DNA of 64,000 nt from Paenibacillus chondroitinus NBRC 15376 (GCF_004000765.1 NZ_BILW01000036.1:1-64000); one strand, 5' to 3'. Shown: positions 7,983-17,414, numbered from the stretch's first letter. Numbers and translations are program-made. The notes: generated by a model not told the origin, from the sequence alone.

Positions 7983-9583
7983 TCTATGACGTCCTCCCTT
8001 TGACAAGGCTGTGATACCTTCATCATCTCATAAACGCGCTGCATATCCAAGTGACTTCTAACATGGTCAGCCAGCCTATTGAACGCGGCCTCTCTGCGTT
8101 CTTTGAAGCGCAAGCCCCCGTCAACAGGCGTGAGCCCTTTCATTTTCCGAATCCGGTTTAACCATGCTCTCCGAAAATCATCATTATGCAAAATGCCGTG
8201 CACATAAGTCCCCCAAACACGTCCCTGTTCCACAGCTGCTCCGTCTCCGTGCAACACATGATCCGAGGCAATCGCCTCATCATTGATATACGCTCTAATT
8301 TGAAAAGGCATGACGACATCTTCCAAAAACCTCGTACGCCCCATATGGATTTCGTACCCGTCAATTTCAAACATCCGGCCGGCATCAGCATCATCTGCAA
8401 AAAGCGAAGAACTACCCTGCACTTGAACCGTACGTTTGTCCGGAGTAAACACGGTCTCTGTCGGCAAAAGCCCCATTCCCTCAAGCTCAGGATGATCGGA
8501 TTCATGGCCTTGCGGATCAAGCAGCCTAACGCCAAGCATCTGATAACCCGCACAAATGCCGGTAACCCATCCATTCTCGGACAACGCAAAAGCTTTGATA
8601 CGCGCTGCCAAGCCGGACTCGTTCAAGTGCCGCAGATCATCCATCGTATTTTTACTTCCCGGAATCAAGACAACGTCAGGATCCCCCCAATCGGAGAGAT
8701 GGGTAATGTATCTGAAATGAACATCTTTTTCTTCCTGCAGCGGATCAAAATCCGTAAAATTAGATAAACGAGGCAAGCGAATCACAGCAACATCCAGCTG
8801 ATCCTTTGCTTTCTCAGGCGCGCTTTGAGCCCTCTTCTGCATACGTTTGGAATCCAGAGAAGCGGAATCTTCATCCTCAATGCCAAGCTGCGGCAAATAG
8901 GGGATCACGCCTAACACAGGTTTCCCTGTCTTTTCCTCCAACCAATCCAATCCCGGTTTCAGCAGGCTGACATCTCCACGGAACTTATTAATGATAAAAC
9001 CTTTAACACGATCTCGTTCTTCCGGCGTCAAAATTTCCAACGTCCCAACAATCGATGCAAAGACACCACCACGATCAATATCGGCGACGAGAAGCACCGG
9101 CGCATCCGCCCATCCGGCCAAACGCATGTTAACGATGTCGCGATCTTTCAGGTTAACTTCGGCGGGGCTTCCCGCACCCTCAAGCACCACAATCTCATAT
9201 TCACTGCGCAGCCGGCCTAAGGCATCTTTGACAATCGCTTCCGCCTTCGGCAGGTACGACTCGCGATAGGTCCTTGCATCTAAATCCGAGTATGGCTTGC
9301 CGTGCACAATCACCTGAGCGACCATATCCTGCTTCGGCTTAAGTAAAATTGGATTCATATCCGTTGTAGCTAAAATGCGGCAGGCATCAGCCTGTACGCC
9401 TTGAGCCCGTCCAATCTCTTTCCCGTCAAAAGTCACGTAGGAATTAAGCGACATATTTTGTGATTTAAAAGGGGCTGTCTGCCAGCCATCCTGAACGAGA
9501 ATACGGCATAACGCCGCCGTAAGAATGCTTTTGCCAACATCCGAAGCAGTGCCTTGAATCATTAACGTTGCGGCTTTAGCCAT
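7979..9583 (-). CDS. cobQ: Cobyric acid synthase CobQ
   Basis: This glutamine-dependent amidotransferase converts adenosylcobyrinic a,c-diamide to cobyric acid. An N-terminal P-loop-like GTASDVGKS, the long SQNMSLNS motif, and a C-terminal GATase domain with GICAGYQMLG (nucleophile Cys) and THG-containing end (GTYVHGILHN) are present. ATG at 9583 is chosen because GAGG lies eight bases upstream; an in-frame codon at 9637 would lie well inside cobD. The gene overlaps the cobD stop by eight bases and the pduO start by four. Confidence 0.92.
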   Translation of the reverse strand: MAKAATLMIQGTASDVGKSILTAALCRILVQDGWQTAPFKSQNMSLNSYVTFDGKEIGRAQGVQADACRILATTDMNPILLKPKQDMVAQVIVHGKPYSDLDARTYRESYLPKAEAIVKDALGRLRSEYEIVVLEGAGSPAEVNLKDRDIVNMRLAGWADAPVLLVADIDRGGVFASIVGTLEILTPEERDRVKGFIINKFRGDVSLLKPGLDWLEEKTGKPVLGVIPYLPQLGIEDEDSASLDSKRMQKRAQSAPEKAKDQLDVAVIRLPRLSNFTDFDPLQEEKDVHFRYITHLSDWGDPDVVLIPGSKNTMDDLRHLNESGLAARIKAFALSENGWVTGICAGYQMLGVRLLDPQGHESDHPELEGMGLLPTETVFTPDKRTVQVQGSSSLFADDADAGRMFEIDGYEIHMGRTRFLEDVVMPFQIRAYINDEAIASDHVLHGDGAAVEQGRVWGTYVHGILHNDDFRRAWLNRIRKMKGLTPVDGGLRFKERREAAFNRLADHVRSHLDMQRVYEMMKVSQPCQREDVIE

Positions 9584-10682
9584 GCGTTCGACCTCGATTC
9601 TGAGCCAAAGCTGCCACTGTCTGCCGAAGCCCTTCAATTAACCGCTCATTGTCTTCGCGAAGTCGAATCGCGACTCGACAATATTCTTCGTTCAAGCCTT
9701 CAAACAGCGATGCGTCTCTAATCAAAATCCCCATTTGTCCCATATGTTTTTGTGCCTGTTTTACCGTTAAGCCTAATGCTGGAGGAAAAGAAAACAATAC
9801 AAAGTTCACATCCGTAGGCACTACATCTAAGCCCAATTGCTGCAGCTGCTCAGAGAGCCACGCTTTCTCATCCTGCAGCCAATGACGGCTCGCCAGCTCA
9901 AACTCCTCATCCTCAAGGACAGCCGTACCGATGCGCTGAGCCAAATAATTAACGCTCCACTGCACTTGCTGCTGCCTAATTTCCCGAATCAAGTCCGGGT
10001 GCGCCACCATAAACCCTAGCCGAATGCCTGGAATCGAATAAAATTTCGTCATCGAACGAATAACAATGAGCTTCCGGCTCGTTGAAGCCAGCTTAAGCAA
10101 CGAGTGCTCCTGCTCATTGGGCACAAAATCCATGAACGCCTCATCGAGCACGCAGCTGCGACCACTCACTAGAAGGCTATCTACAACGTGTCGAGGAAGC
10201 AGCCGGCCTGTCGGATTGTTCGGGTGGCCCAGGAAAAAGAGATCCACAGCCGATATTGCGGCTTCCACATCCTGCTGTTGCAGCTCAAACTGATGGGATG
10301 ATCGCAGCGGGATATTGTAAATCCTGCCGCCTGTTTTGTGAATCGCTTCCTCATATTCGCTGAATGACGGCCTTGCAAGGCCCGTCACGGATGGCTTCAA
10401 TACCCTTGCTGTCAAATCGATCAGCTCTGCCGCCCCATTGCCGACCAAGATGCTCTCCATCTCAATTTCATATTTCTGAGCGAGCTTACGGCGCAATTCA
10501 CGGACCGCAGGATCTGGATACTTCACGACATCCCTCCAGGCATCCATCCATATCCCTTTCATAGCGGGAGGCGGTCCCAACGGATTCATATTTGAGCTAA
10601 AATCAAGAAATTCATCTCTCGACAAGCCGAACGCTTCTTCAGCAGTCCAGAGATCGCCTCCGTGTCCGTAGCGTTCTAACAT
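9576..10682 (-). CDS. cobD: Threonine-phosphate decarboxylase CobD
   Basis: This PLP enzyme of the histidinol-phosphate aminotransferase fold makes aminopropanol phosphate, the linker of the cobalamin nucleotide loop. It starts with ERYGHGGDLWTA and has FSSNMNPLGPP, GNGAAELIDL, LGHPNNPTG and the PLP lysine region IRSMTKFYSIPG. ATG at 10682 follows AAAGGAG at nine bases and lies between genes, whereas the codon at 10715 would overlap cobS. Its position between cobS and cobQ supports the CobD role over HisC. Confidence 0.9.
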   Translation of the reverse strand: MLERYGHGGDLWTAEEAFGLSRDEFLDFSSNMNPLGPPPAMKGIWMDAWRDVVKYPDPAVRELRRKLAQKYEIEMESILVGNGAAELIDLTARVLKPSVTGLARPSFSEYEEAIHKTGGRIYNIPLRSSHQFELQQQDVEAAISAVDLFFLGHPNNPTGRLLPRHVVDSLLVSGRSCVLDEAFMDFVPNEQEHSLLKLASTSRKLIVIRSMTKFYSIPGIRLGFMVAHPDLIREIRQQQVQWSVNYLAQRIGTAVLEDEEFELASRHWLQDEKAWLSEQLQQLGLDVVPTDVNFVLFSFPPALGLTVKQAQKHMGQMGILIRDASLFEGLNEEYCRVAIRLREDNERLIEGLRQTVAALAQNRGRTHG

Positions 10683-10699
10683 GAATTCCACTCCTTTCT

Positions 10700-11530
10700 T
10701 TATGGTGTTGCACAAATAACGACGCCAAGCAGGAGAATCGCTTCAAGCAGCTCGTTCATAGCACCATAGGTATCTCCGGTCAGCCCCCCTAATTTACGGC
10801 TGATGTAAGTAGCAATCAGCCATCCTGCCAAGCATGTGGCAGAGGCAAAATAGAGAGGGACAGGCCAAACGGCTGCATCCGAAACGGTATCACCAAAACT
10901 AACAAAAAGAGTAGTTGTAAACAGGGCTACTACTAATGAAATAGCAACATGCCACTTTGTTACTCCCTGAAAAAAACTGCCTAAACCCGACTCTTTCCTC
11001 GCGTAAGGCCACCCCTGGATGGCTGCCGTCATAAACCATCTGCTCCAAACTGGGACAATCGCCAGCAGCAAATATCCCCTTATCCCAGTAGCTCCATCCC
11101 ACTGATTGGACTCGAGCAGCGTGTAGAGAAGCGCGAACTTGAGCAGCAAATGAAGCACAGCCACAATGACGCCCATCGCTCCAACACGGCTGTCCTTCAT
11201 GATTTCGAGCATTTGCTCGCGTGGTCTATGGCTGAGAATACCGTCTGCGGTGTCCATTAGGCCATCCAGATGCAGTCCGCCTGTCAAAACAACCCAAAGT
11301 CCCAGAAGCAGCACAGCTGCCGGAAGTGGAGGAAGGAACAGGCTTAGACCTTCACTCGCGAGAAGCAGCAGGAGACCTATCACGCCGCCGGCTAGCGGAT
11401 AGAAGATCACACTGCGCCGAAAGACAAGGTCTGTATAGGTTATTTGCACGGGAATCGGCAAACGTGTTAGAAATTGAAAGGCTGCGATGCAAGCACGCAG
11501 CCAATCTAGAACAATACGAGCAGTATGCAC
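10700..11530 (-). CDS. cobS: Adenosylcobinamide-GDP ribazoletransferase CobS
   Basis: This polytopic membrane enzyme joins adenosylcobinamide-GDP and alpha-ribazole in the last assembly step. FLTRLPIP near 20, the GGLHLDGLMDTADG metal-binding motif near 85, and multiple hydrophobic helices are typical. The start is a GTG at 11530 with GGAGG six bases upstream. It overlaps the cbiB end by 25 bases in another frame. Confidence 0.92.
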   Translation of the reverse strand: MHTARIVLDWLRACIAAFQFLTRLPIPVQITYTDLVFRRSVIFYPLAGGVIGLLLLLASEGLSLFLPPLPAAVLLLGLWVVLTGGLHLDGLMDTADGILSHRPREQMLEIMKDSRVGAMGVIVAVLHLLLKFALLYTLLESNQWDGATGIRGYLLLAIVPVWSRWFMTAAIQGWPYARKESGLGSFFQGVTKWHVAISLVVALFTTTLFVSFGDTVSDAAVWPVPLYFASATCLAGWLIATYISRKLGGLTGDTYGAMNELLEAILLLGVVICATP

Positions 11531-12480
11531 AGCAATCCTCCCATCACTACAAAGCTGACGCCGTAAAGCATCCTGACGGCGTAGACAATATCCTGCTGCG
11601 TCCGCGGACGCAGCGGCCAGCCCAGGCGGGCGCGCTCACTCGCTACGCCGCCGTAGACGTTCAGCCCGCCAAGCTCAATTCCGAGTGCCCCGGCGACCGC
11701 CGACTCCGGAATTCCGCTGTTCGGGCTGGGGTGCAGGTGCGCGAAGCGGCGTATCGCCGCCGCTGCGCGCTTCGCCGAGAGGCCCGGCTGCAGCAGGGCG
11801 ACGAGGATCAGCAGGAGGCCGGTCAGCCGGGCCGGGATCCAGTTCATGGCGTCGTCCCAGCGGGCCGACGCCCAGCCGAAATGACGGTAACGGTCATTTC
11901 GGTAGCCGACCATCGAATCCAGCGTATTCGATGCCCGATATAGCATAGCGAGCGGCGCTCCGCCGATCAGCGCATAGAAGAGCGGCGAAATCACCGCGTC
12001 AACAATGTTCTCCGCCACGGTTTCCACGACCGCGCGCGTAAGTTCTTCTTCGTCCAAGGCTTCCGTCTCACGGCCGACGATGTAGCCCGTATACTTGCGA
12101 GCGTCGGCAAGTTCGCCTTTGCGCAGCGGATTGTACACGAGATACGCGGCATCCTTGAGTCCCTTGATCGCAATCGTCGTTGAAATCAACCACGTACAGA
12201 CGGCGTAACCGAGCCATTCGTGAACCGAACGCGCGGCTAGAACGAGGACGAATACACTCCCCGTGCCGACAATCAAAGTAGTAGTTGTAAGCACTACTCC
12301 TTTAAATTTTTCACTCGTGGGTGAGTCGTTTTTACTGCGCAGTAACCCTTCCATCCAGCGAATCCAACGCCCGATAAGAATAACGGGATGCGTCGGCCAT
12401 CTCGGATCGCCAATGAGCCAATCCAGTACAATGGCAGCAGCCGTCATACTGACGATCTCCTGCCAGGAATAAATCCACAT
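11506..12480 (-). CDS. cbiB: Adenosylcobinamide-phosphate synthase CbiB
   Basis: This integral membrane enzyme attaches aminopropanol phosphate to cobyric acid. The N-terminal LDWLIGDPRWPTHPV and internal ETVAENIVDAVISPLFY and SPNSGIPESAVAGAL blocks are diagnostic. ATG at 12480 is preferred, with an in-frame TTG directly before it at 12483. The middle (about 11590-11900) is markedly GC-rich compared with neighbours but the protein is intact. Confidence 0.92.
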   Translation of the reverse strand: MWIYSWQEIVSMTAAAIVLDWLIGDPRWPTHPVILIGRWIRWMEGLLRSKNDSPTSEKFKGVVLTTTTLIVGTGSVFVLVLAARSVHEWLGYAVCTWLISTTIAIKGLKDAAYLVYNPLRKGELADARKYTGYIVGRETEALDEEELTRAVVETVAENIVDAVISPLFYALIGGAPLAMLYRASNTLDSMVGYRNDRYRHFGWASARWDDAMNWIPARLTGLLLILVALLQPGLSAKRAAAAIRRFAHLHPSPNSGIPESAVAGALGIELGGLNVYGGVASERARLGWPLRPRTQQDIVYAVRMLYGVSFVVMGGLLCILLVLF

Positions 12481-12503
12481 CAATTATCACCGCACCGATC
12501 CTC

Positions 12504-13085
12504 TTAAGGCTGCTTGCTTCCATCCAGCCGGTAAGCCATGCTTTTCAGTTCAATAGGGATCCCGACCGTTACCAGGAATACCTGCTCGCACACCTCAGCT
12601 AACCGCTGGTTCATTCTTCCGGCCAAATCGCGGAAGCTGCGGCCAAGCGGGTATTCCGGCACAATGCCGTCTCCGACTTCATTCGTTACCATGATGAGCT
12701 GTCCACGTCCACGGTAACCAGACACTGTATTCACCAGTTGTTCAACCTGCTTCATTACCAAAGTGGAAGGGTCCTGCTCGCCTTCATACTGGAGCAGCCA
12801 GTTGCTTAACCAGAGTGTTAAGCAATCGACCAGTACGACCGCCTCCTCGCCGCTCTCGTCCAGCTGCTGCAAGAGCTCGCACAGCCGAAACGGCTCCTCC
12901 CGGGTATCCCATGGATACCCCGAACTGAGCCTCGTCTGCTGGTGCAGACGAACCCGCTCCCTCATTTCCTCATCGTAGATGTGGGAGGTCGCGATATAGA
13001 TCCCCCGCTCGCTGCCATGCATCGCGAGCTTCTCTGCAAAAGAGCTCTTGCCGCTGCGCGCGCCGCCCGTTACCAAAACCGCCAT
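12504..13085 (-). CDS. cobU: Adenosylcobinamide kinase/guanylyltransferase CobU
   Basis: This 193-residue bifunctional enzyme phosphorylates adenosylcobinamide and then transfers GMP. The P-loop GGARSGKS is at 7-14, and the guanylylation His lies in the following helix region. VDCLTLWLSNWL and VTNEVGDGIVPEYPLGRSFRD are family blocks. ATG at 13085 follows GGAGG at ten bases. It works together with CobT and CobS in nucleotide loop assembly. Confidence 0.92.
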   Translation of the reverse strand: MAVLVTGGARSGKSSFAEKLAMHGSERGIYIATSHIYDEEMRERVRLHQQTRLSSGYPWDTREEPFRLCELLQQLDESGEEAVVLVDCLTLWLSNWLLQYEGEQDPSTLVMKQVEQLVNTVSGYRGRGQLIMVTNEVGDGIVPEYPLGRSFRDLAGRMNQRLAEVCEQVFLVTVGIPIELKSMAYRLDGSKQP

Positions 13086-13112
13086 GGCGCTTCCGCCTCC
13101 TTCTCAGGCTGT

Positions 13113-14192
13113 CTACTCCCTCGACACGCCTGCGCTTTCGAATGTCGCCATCTCTCGCATGATCTTGCCTGCGGCTTCGATCAAGTTAAAGGCAAGCACC
13201 GCGCCTGTTCCTTCGCCCAGGCGCATATCCATTTGCAGCATCGCAGAGAGGCCCACAGCCTCAAGCATCTTCGCATGCCCCTGCTCCTGCGATAAGTGCG
13301 AGGCGAGCATGTAGGACGCGCTTAGCGGGGCTAATCGGCTCGCCACGAGCGCCGCCGCCGACGAGATGTAGCCGTCGACGACAACCGGACACCGATTCTT
13401 CGCTGCGCCAAGAATCACGCCAACCAGTCCGGCGATCTCCAATCCGCCGACCTTGCTCAACACTTCAAGCGCGAAATCCCCGCTTGTGCTGATCGCGTTG
13501 TCCTTCGCCGGACGAAGTCCGTTCACGTGGAGCGCCTTGTTGACGACCGACCGCTTATGCAGCCATTTCGCGTCGTCAATGCCTGTTCCGCGGCCTACGG
13601 ATATTTCAGCATCCACACCGCCCAGTGCGCATAAAATTGCTGCGCTAGCCGTTGTGTTGCCGATCCCCATTTCACCGGTCGCGAAAAGTCGATAGCCCTG
13701 TTGAGCCAGGTCATCCACTAACTCAATGCCCGCCTCAATCGCTTGTACGGTTTCCTCTAACGTAAGCGCCGCTTCGCGCGCCATGTTGCGCGAGCCTTTT
13801 CTCACCTTGCGTGAAACAAGGTCGGGATGCTCCAGGTCCGCATTAACCCCCATATCGACGCAAACAACGTCTGCTCCCGCATGTCTGGCCAGCACATTAA
13901 CCGCGGCACCGCCTTGCAGGAAGTTCAGCACCATCTGCGGCGTCACTTCCGCCGGGAAAGCACTAATGCCTTCCTCACAGACACCATGGTCGCCAGCCAT
14001 CACAATGACCGCTTTTTTATCAAACAACGGCTTCACTTCACCGGTAATCCCGGCAACTTGTCGTGCAATATCTTCCAGCTTGCCTAAGCTCCCCTGTGGT
14101 TTGGTCAATTGATTCAAATGATCATTCGCCTGCTTCACCACATCTTCATGAATAGGCTCAATAGCGTCGATCATCGTTTGTAAATTACTCAT
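13113..14192 (-). CDS. cobT: Nicotinate-nucleotide:dimethylbenzimidazole phosphoribosyltransferase CobT
   Basis: This enzyme makes alpha-ribazole 5'-phosphate from nicotinate mononucleotide and the lower-ligand base. LTKPQGSLGKLE near 30, VMAGDHGV near 65, GEMGIGNTTASAA near 165 and a C-terminal E in RLGEGTGAVLA (catalytic glutamate region) are present. Of several nearby ATGs, 14192 has GGAGG at an ideal eight bases. It is the first biosynthetic gene after the btuFCD transporter genes. Confidence 0.92.
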   Translation of the reverse strand: MSNLQTMIDAIEPIHEDVVKQANDHLNQLTKPQGSLGKLEDIARQVAGITGEVKPLFDKKAVIVMAGDHGVCEEGISAFPAEVTPQMVLNFLQGGAAVNVLARHAGADVVCVDMGVNADLEHPDLVSRKVRKGSRNMAREAALTLEETVQAIEAGIELVDDLAQQGYRLFATGEMGIGNTTASAAILCALGGVDAEISVGRGTGIDDAKWLHKRSVVNKALHVNGLRPAKDNAISTSGDFALEVLSKVGGLEIAGLVGVILGAAKNRCPVVVDGYISSAAALVASRLAPLSASYMLASHLSQEQGHAKMLEAVGLSAMLQMDMRLGEGTGAVLAFNLIEAAGKIMREMATFESAGVSRE

Positions 14193-14218
14193 CATCCATT
14201 CCTCCGTTACCAAGTTCA

Positions 14219-14995
14219 TTATTTTCCAGGCTGCAATAAAATCTGTGGTGCTTGGTTCGTTGGGTGCTGCAGAACAATAGGTTCTGTTCCATAGACCTCT
14301 GTAATTAATTTACTTGTAATAATCTCGTCAGGCGTTCCTATCGCTGCCAACTCTCCGTTATGTATCACCATTAACCGTGTACAGTATTGCGCGGCCAAAT
14401 TCAAATCGTGCAGAACCGCCACTACGGTTAACTGCGACTCGCTCTGCCATTCACGAATATAATCCATCATCTGTACTTGATACCCAATATCCAAAAAGGT
14501 TGTAGGCTCATCCAACATAAGCAATCGCGGCTGCTGAGCCATGACTTTCGCAAGCGCAACCCGCTGCCTCTCGCCGCCGCTAAGACGCTCAATCGTTCGT
14601 TCAACAAACGGCTCCAACTGCAGCTTCCGAATAATCGCTTCAATGAGTTGCTCCGCTTCCACGGTATCCTCGCCAAGCCAATTCTGAAACGGATAACGGC
14701 CCATCTCCACGACTTCGCGAATCGTGAATCCAACCGGCGGCAGTGCATCCTGCTGCAAAACGGCCAGCCATCTGGCCAGTTCCTTTCGTGAATAGGCCGA
14801 CGCCGGTCGACCCTCCAGCTCTACTGAGCCTTTTTTAACCGGATCAATCCCGGAAAGAAGGCGTAGTAACGTCGATTTTCCGCTGCCATTTGGCCCAATA
14901 ATGCCAAAAAACTCACCGTGTTGGACCTCAAAGCTTATATTCTCAAGTACCGGCCGTTCATGAAAGCTCTGGGAAAGCTGCTGCACTTTAATCAT
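14219..14995 (-). CDS. btuD: Corrinoid/siderophore-type ABC transporter ATPase (BtuD)
   Basis: This ABC ATPase has Walker A GPNGSGKST, signature LSGGERQR and Walker B LLMLDEP, closest in type to FecE/BtuD. It energises the BtuC permease encoded upstream. ATG at 14995 follows AAGAGG at nine bases; a TTG at 15004 would leave no room for a ribosome site. The B12 assignment comes from the riboswitch and the cob genes rather than from the protein itself. Confidence 0.87.
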   Translation of the reverse strand: MIKVQQLSQSFHERPVLENISFEVQHGEFFGIIGPNGSGKSTLLRLLSGIDPVKKGSVELEGRPASAYSRKELARWLAVLQQDALPPVGFTIREVVEMGRYPFQNWLGEDTVEAEQLIEAIIRKLQLEPFVERTIERLSGGERQRVALAKVMAQQPRLLMLDEPTTFLDIGYQVQMMDYIREWQSESQLTVVAVLHDLNLAAQYCTRLMVIHNGELAAIGTPDEIITSKLITEVYGTEPIVLQHPTNQAPQILLQPGK

Positions 14996-15000
14996 CTTTT

Positions 15001-16038
15001 TCAACCTCTTAACGTTTTCTTATCCTTATGTAGCAAATAGGCAAAAAATGGCGCCCCCAAAAACGCTGTGATAACTCCAAGCGGAATCTCCGTCGGACTT
15101 AGCAATGTACGAGCGAGCGTGTCCGCCCACAAGACATAGATGCCGCCGCCAATCGCGGACAAAGGAATAATAAGACGATAGTCCGGACCGACGATCAGAC
15201 GAACCAAGTGAGGAATGATGAGTCCTACGAAGCCGATAACACCTGCTACAGAGACAGCTGCCGCCGTAATAAATGTAGCAACAATTAGCACAATCAGCTT
15301 CGTTCGTTCTACATTTACTCCCAAATGGGAAGCCTGCCGCTCTCCCAACGCAAGCAAATTCAATGATCTTGCATAACTAAGCAGTAATACTAAACCTATG
15401 ACTAAATATGGCGAAATAATCGTTATGTACGGCCAGCCCCGCATCGCCAAGCTGCCCATTAACCAAAAAACAATTTCATTAATGACCTGCTTGGAAATCG
15501 AAACCATAAAGGAAACAATCGCGCCAAGAAAAGCCTGCATGACAACGCCGGACAAAATAAGCGTCTCCATTTTCAGCTTGCCATCGATCTGAGCCAGCTT
15601 AAGCACGAGGAAAAGGGAAATAAGTCCCGTTACAAAAGCAACAATCGGAACCGACCATTGCCCAAACAAAGCCATCTGCAGACCAAAATAGATTAAAAAC
15701 GCCGCCCCGACCGAAGCACCTGAAGAAACCCCCAGCGCGTATGGATCTGCAAGCGGATTGCGCAGCACGCCCTGGAAAGCAGCTCCGGCAACGGAGAGTG
15801 AAGCCCCTACGAGAATCGCCAGCAATACACGAGGCAAACGAACCTTATTTATGATTTGCTCCGCAGATTGCTGCCAAGTGACGTCGATATAGTCACCAGC
15901 CCAAGGAATATGCTTCCCTAGGATGCCCGCAATTTGGAGTACTGGGAGATTAGCTGTTCCCAGCGATAAACTTGCCAGAATAGAAAGAAGAAGGAGTATA
16001 ACCCCTACTCCTCCCCATAGCATTAGTTTTTTTTTCAT
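15001..16038 (-). CDS. btuC: FecCD-family ABC permease (BtuC)
   Basis: This 345-residue permease has about nine or ten transmembrane helices. FecCD-family blocks such as NPLADPYALGVSSGAS and GVIGFVGLIIPHLVR are clear. It forms the membrane channel for corrinoid import with BtuD and BtuF. Its ATG at 16038 follows directly on the TAA of btuF, and its own stop overlaps the ribosome site of btuD, so the three genes are tightly coupled. Confidence 0.88.
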   Translation of the reverse strand: MKKKLMLWGGVGVILLLLSILASLSLGTANLPVLQIAGILGKHIPWAGDYIDVTWQQSAEQIINKVRLPRVLLAILVGASLSVAGAAFQGVLRNPLADPYALGVSSGASVGAAFLIYFGLQMALFGQWSVPIVAFVTGLISLFLVLKLAQIDGKLKMETLILSGVVMQAFLGAIVSFMVSISKQVINEIVFWLMGSLAMRGWPYITIISPYLVIGLVLLLSYARSLNLLALGERQASHLGVNVERTKLIVLIVATFITAAAVSVAGVIGFVGLIIPHLVRLIVGPDYRLIIPLSAIGGGIYVLWADTLARTLLSPTEIPLGVITAFLGAPFFAYLLHKDKKTLRG

Positions 16039-17058
16039 TTATTTCACCAGTTCAGGATAAATGCCTTTCGCCATTTCCAGCAGTCCATCGGTCAATCTCG
16101 GTCCCGGACGGCTCAGCAGGTTCTGGTCAAGACCGATTACCTGTTTGTTCTTCACAGCTTCAATAGCATCCCAGCCGCTCCGTGTGCGAATAATTTCATC
16201 AAGCGACATCTTGCTTTTGGTATCCACGACACCGTTCGCAAAGAGAATAACAGCCGGGTTTTGTGCGATAATTTTCTCTTCGCTGATTTGGTACCAGCCT
16301 TTACCGTCGCCGGCTACGTTAATGCCGCCCGAAAGTTTGATCAGCTCGTCCATGAATTCGCCGCTGCCGACGGTCCAGCCCGGACTGAATTCTATGTATA
16401 CTTTTTTCTTATTTTCCTGTTTTACATCTTTCACGGCATCGACAACCTTCTTACGATCCGCTTTCATCTTGGTGACGATTTTCTCAGCTTGCTCCTGACG
16501 ATCTGTAATCAAACCATAGGTTTCAATGTTCGCAATCGCATCATCCAACGTCTTTGGCTCCACTTTAAACACGTTGATGTTCGATTCTCGCAGTTTTTCA
16601 ACCGTGTCTGCTTTCATCGAGACACCTGTAAAGACAATATTTGCGTTAGTCGCAATCAAAGCTTCCTGGTTCGGCTTCGTGATACTTCCCAATTTGGGCT
16701 TGGACTTCGCTGCTTCCGGATAATCATCGAAATCGGAGACGCCGACAATCTTATCATCCAATCCAAGTGCAAAAAGTGCTTCCGTTTCTGCAGGAGAAAC
16801 CGATGCGATCCGCTCCGGCGCCTTGTCAAAAGTGAATTCTTTCCCCGTTGCATCTTTAATTTTCAGCGGATAGGCCGTCTTTTTGGATGTCGCAGCTGCT
16901 GTTGCAGCAGGAGTAGGCGCCGTCGTTGTCTCTCCGCCAAGCTTAGATGGACTGGTAACTTCCGCTTCTTGCTTACCACAAGCCGCTAAGCTAACCGCTG
17001 TCGCTAAAGCAACCGATAAGAGGAGCGTCCTCTTGATCCCGTTCTTTTTCACTTGCAT
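16039..17058 (-). CDS. btuF: Periplasmic-binding-type lipoprotein for corrinoid uptake (BtuF)
   Basis: This 339-residue class III substrate-binding protein has a lipoprotein signal with lipobox SLAAC, then a Thr/Ala/Pro-rich linker and the typical two-lobe body (RIASVSPAETEALFALG, KPNQEALIATNANIVF). ATG at 17058 has AAAGGGG seven bases upstream. An upstream in-frame codon at 17250 lies inside the B12 riboswitch and is rejected. It is the first gene under the riboswitch, which makes cobalamin or a precursor the likely ligand. Confidence 0.9.
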   Translation of the reverse strand: MQVKKNGIKRTLLLSVALATAVSLAACGKQEAEVTSPSKLGGETTTAPTPAATAAATSKKTAYPLKIKDATGKEFTFDKAPERIASVSPAETEALFALGLDDKIVGVSDFDDYPEAAKSKPKLGSITKPNQEALIATNANIVFTGVSMKADTVEKLRESNINVFKVEPKTLDDAIANIETYGLITDRQEQAEKIVTKMKADRKKVVDAVKDVKQENKKKVYIEFSPGWTVGSGEFMDELIKLSGGINVAGDGKGWYQISEEKIIAQNPAVILFANGVVDTKSKMSLDEIIRTRSGWDAIEAVKNKQVIGLDQNLLSRPGPRLTDGLLEMAKGIYPELVK

Positions 17059-17105
17059 GGTGTAACCCCTTTCTCTGAAACCTGTGATTTCAATAAAACT
17101 CAAAT

Positions 17106-17352
17106 AAAAAAACCCTCTGTTCCTAAGGAACAAAGGGGACGATAAATCGCGGTGCTCAGCAACGAATCCGTTGCTTCCTGATTTAAAGCGATCCTTTTCC
17201 TCGAAGGATGTCGTAACGGCACCATGGCAGGTATCCTGGCTCCCCGGCAATACTTCTCTTCCGGGTTACAGTGGCGGGACCGCGCCGGACTTCAACCGGC
17301 TTCCCTTTTAAGCGGCAATGAAATTCATATGTGAATTCGTTGCCGGCACCAA
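17106..17352 (-). promoter_or_regulatory. Cobalamin (B12) riboswitch with transcription terminator
   Basis: On the minus strand the B12 box GCCAGGATACCTGCC lies at 17240-17226, preceded by GCGGTCCCGCCACTG (17283-17269) and the AAGCCGG...CCGGCGC element (17302-17282), all in the canonical order. Downstream, CCCTTTGTTCC and GGAACAGAGGG (17137-17113) form a terminator stem followed by seven U residues. AdoCbl binding would therefore end transcription before btuF. Aptamer limits are approximate. Confidence 0.95.
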
Positions 17353-17385
17353 TGGCTGCATATTTGACTATCAATCTAATTGTCG

Positions 17386-17414
17386 ATTATAGACTTCTTG
17401 CTACTTTTGTGCAA
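17386..17414 (-). promoter_or_regulatory. Predicted sigma-A promoter of the cobalamin operon
   Basis: TTGCAC (17414-17409), a 17-base spacer and TATAAT (17391-17386) are seen on the minus strand just before the riboswitch aptamer. The -35 element overlaps the last codons of the upstream lipoprotein gene. Confidence 0.7.

Noticed and set aside
11326..11943. Plus-strand open frame of about 205 codons across cobS and cbiB
   Set aside because: It crosses two intact cobalamin genes in a GC-rich patch, has no ribosome site and no recognisable domain.
17059..17374. Coding frames between btuF and the upstream lipoprotein gene
   Set aside because: The sequence is a B12 riboswitch with terminator; the frames have no ribosome sites.
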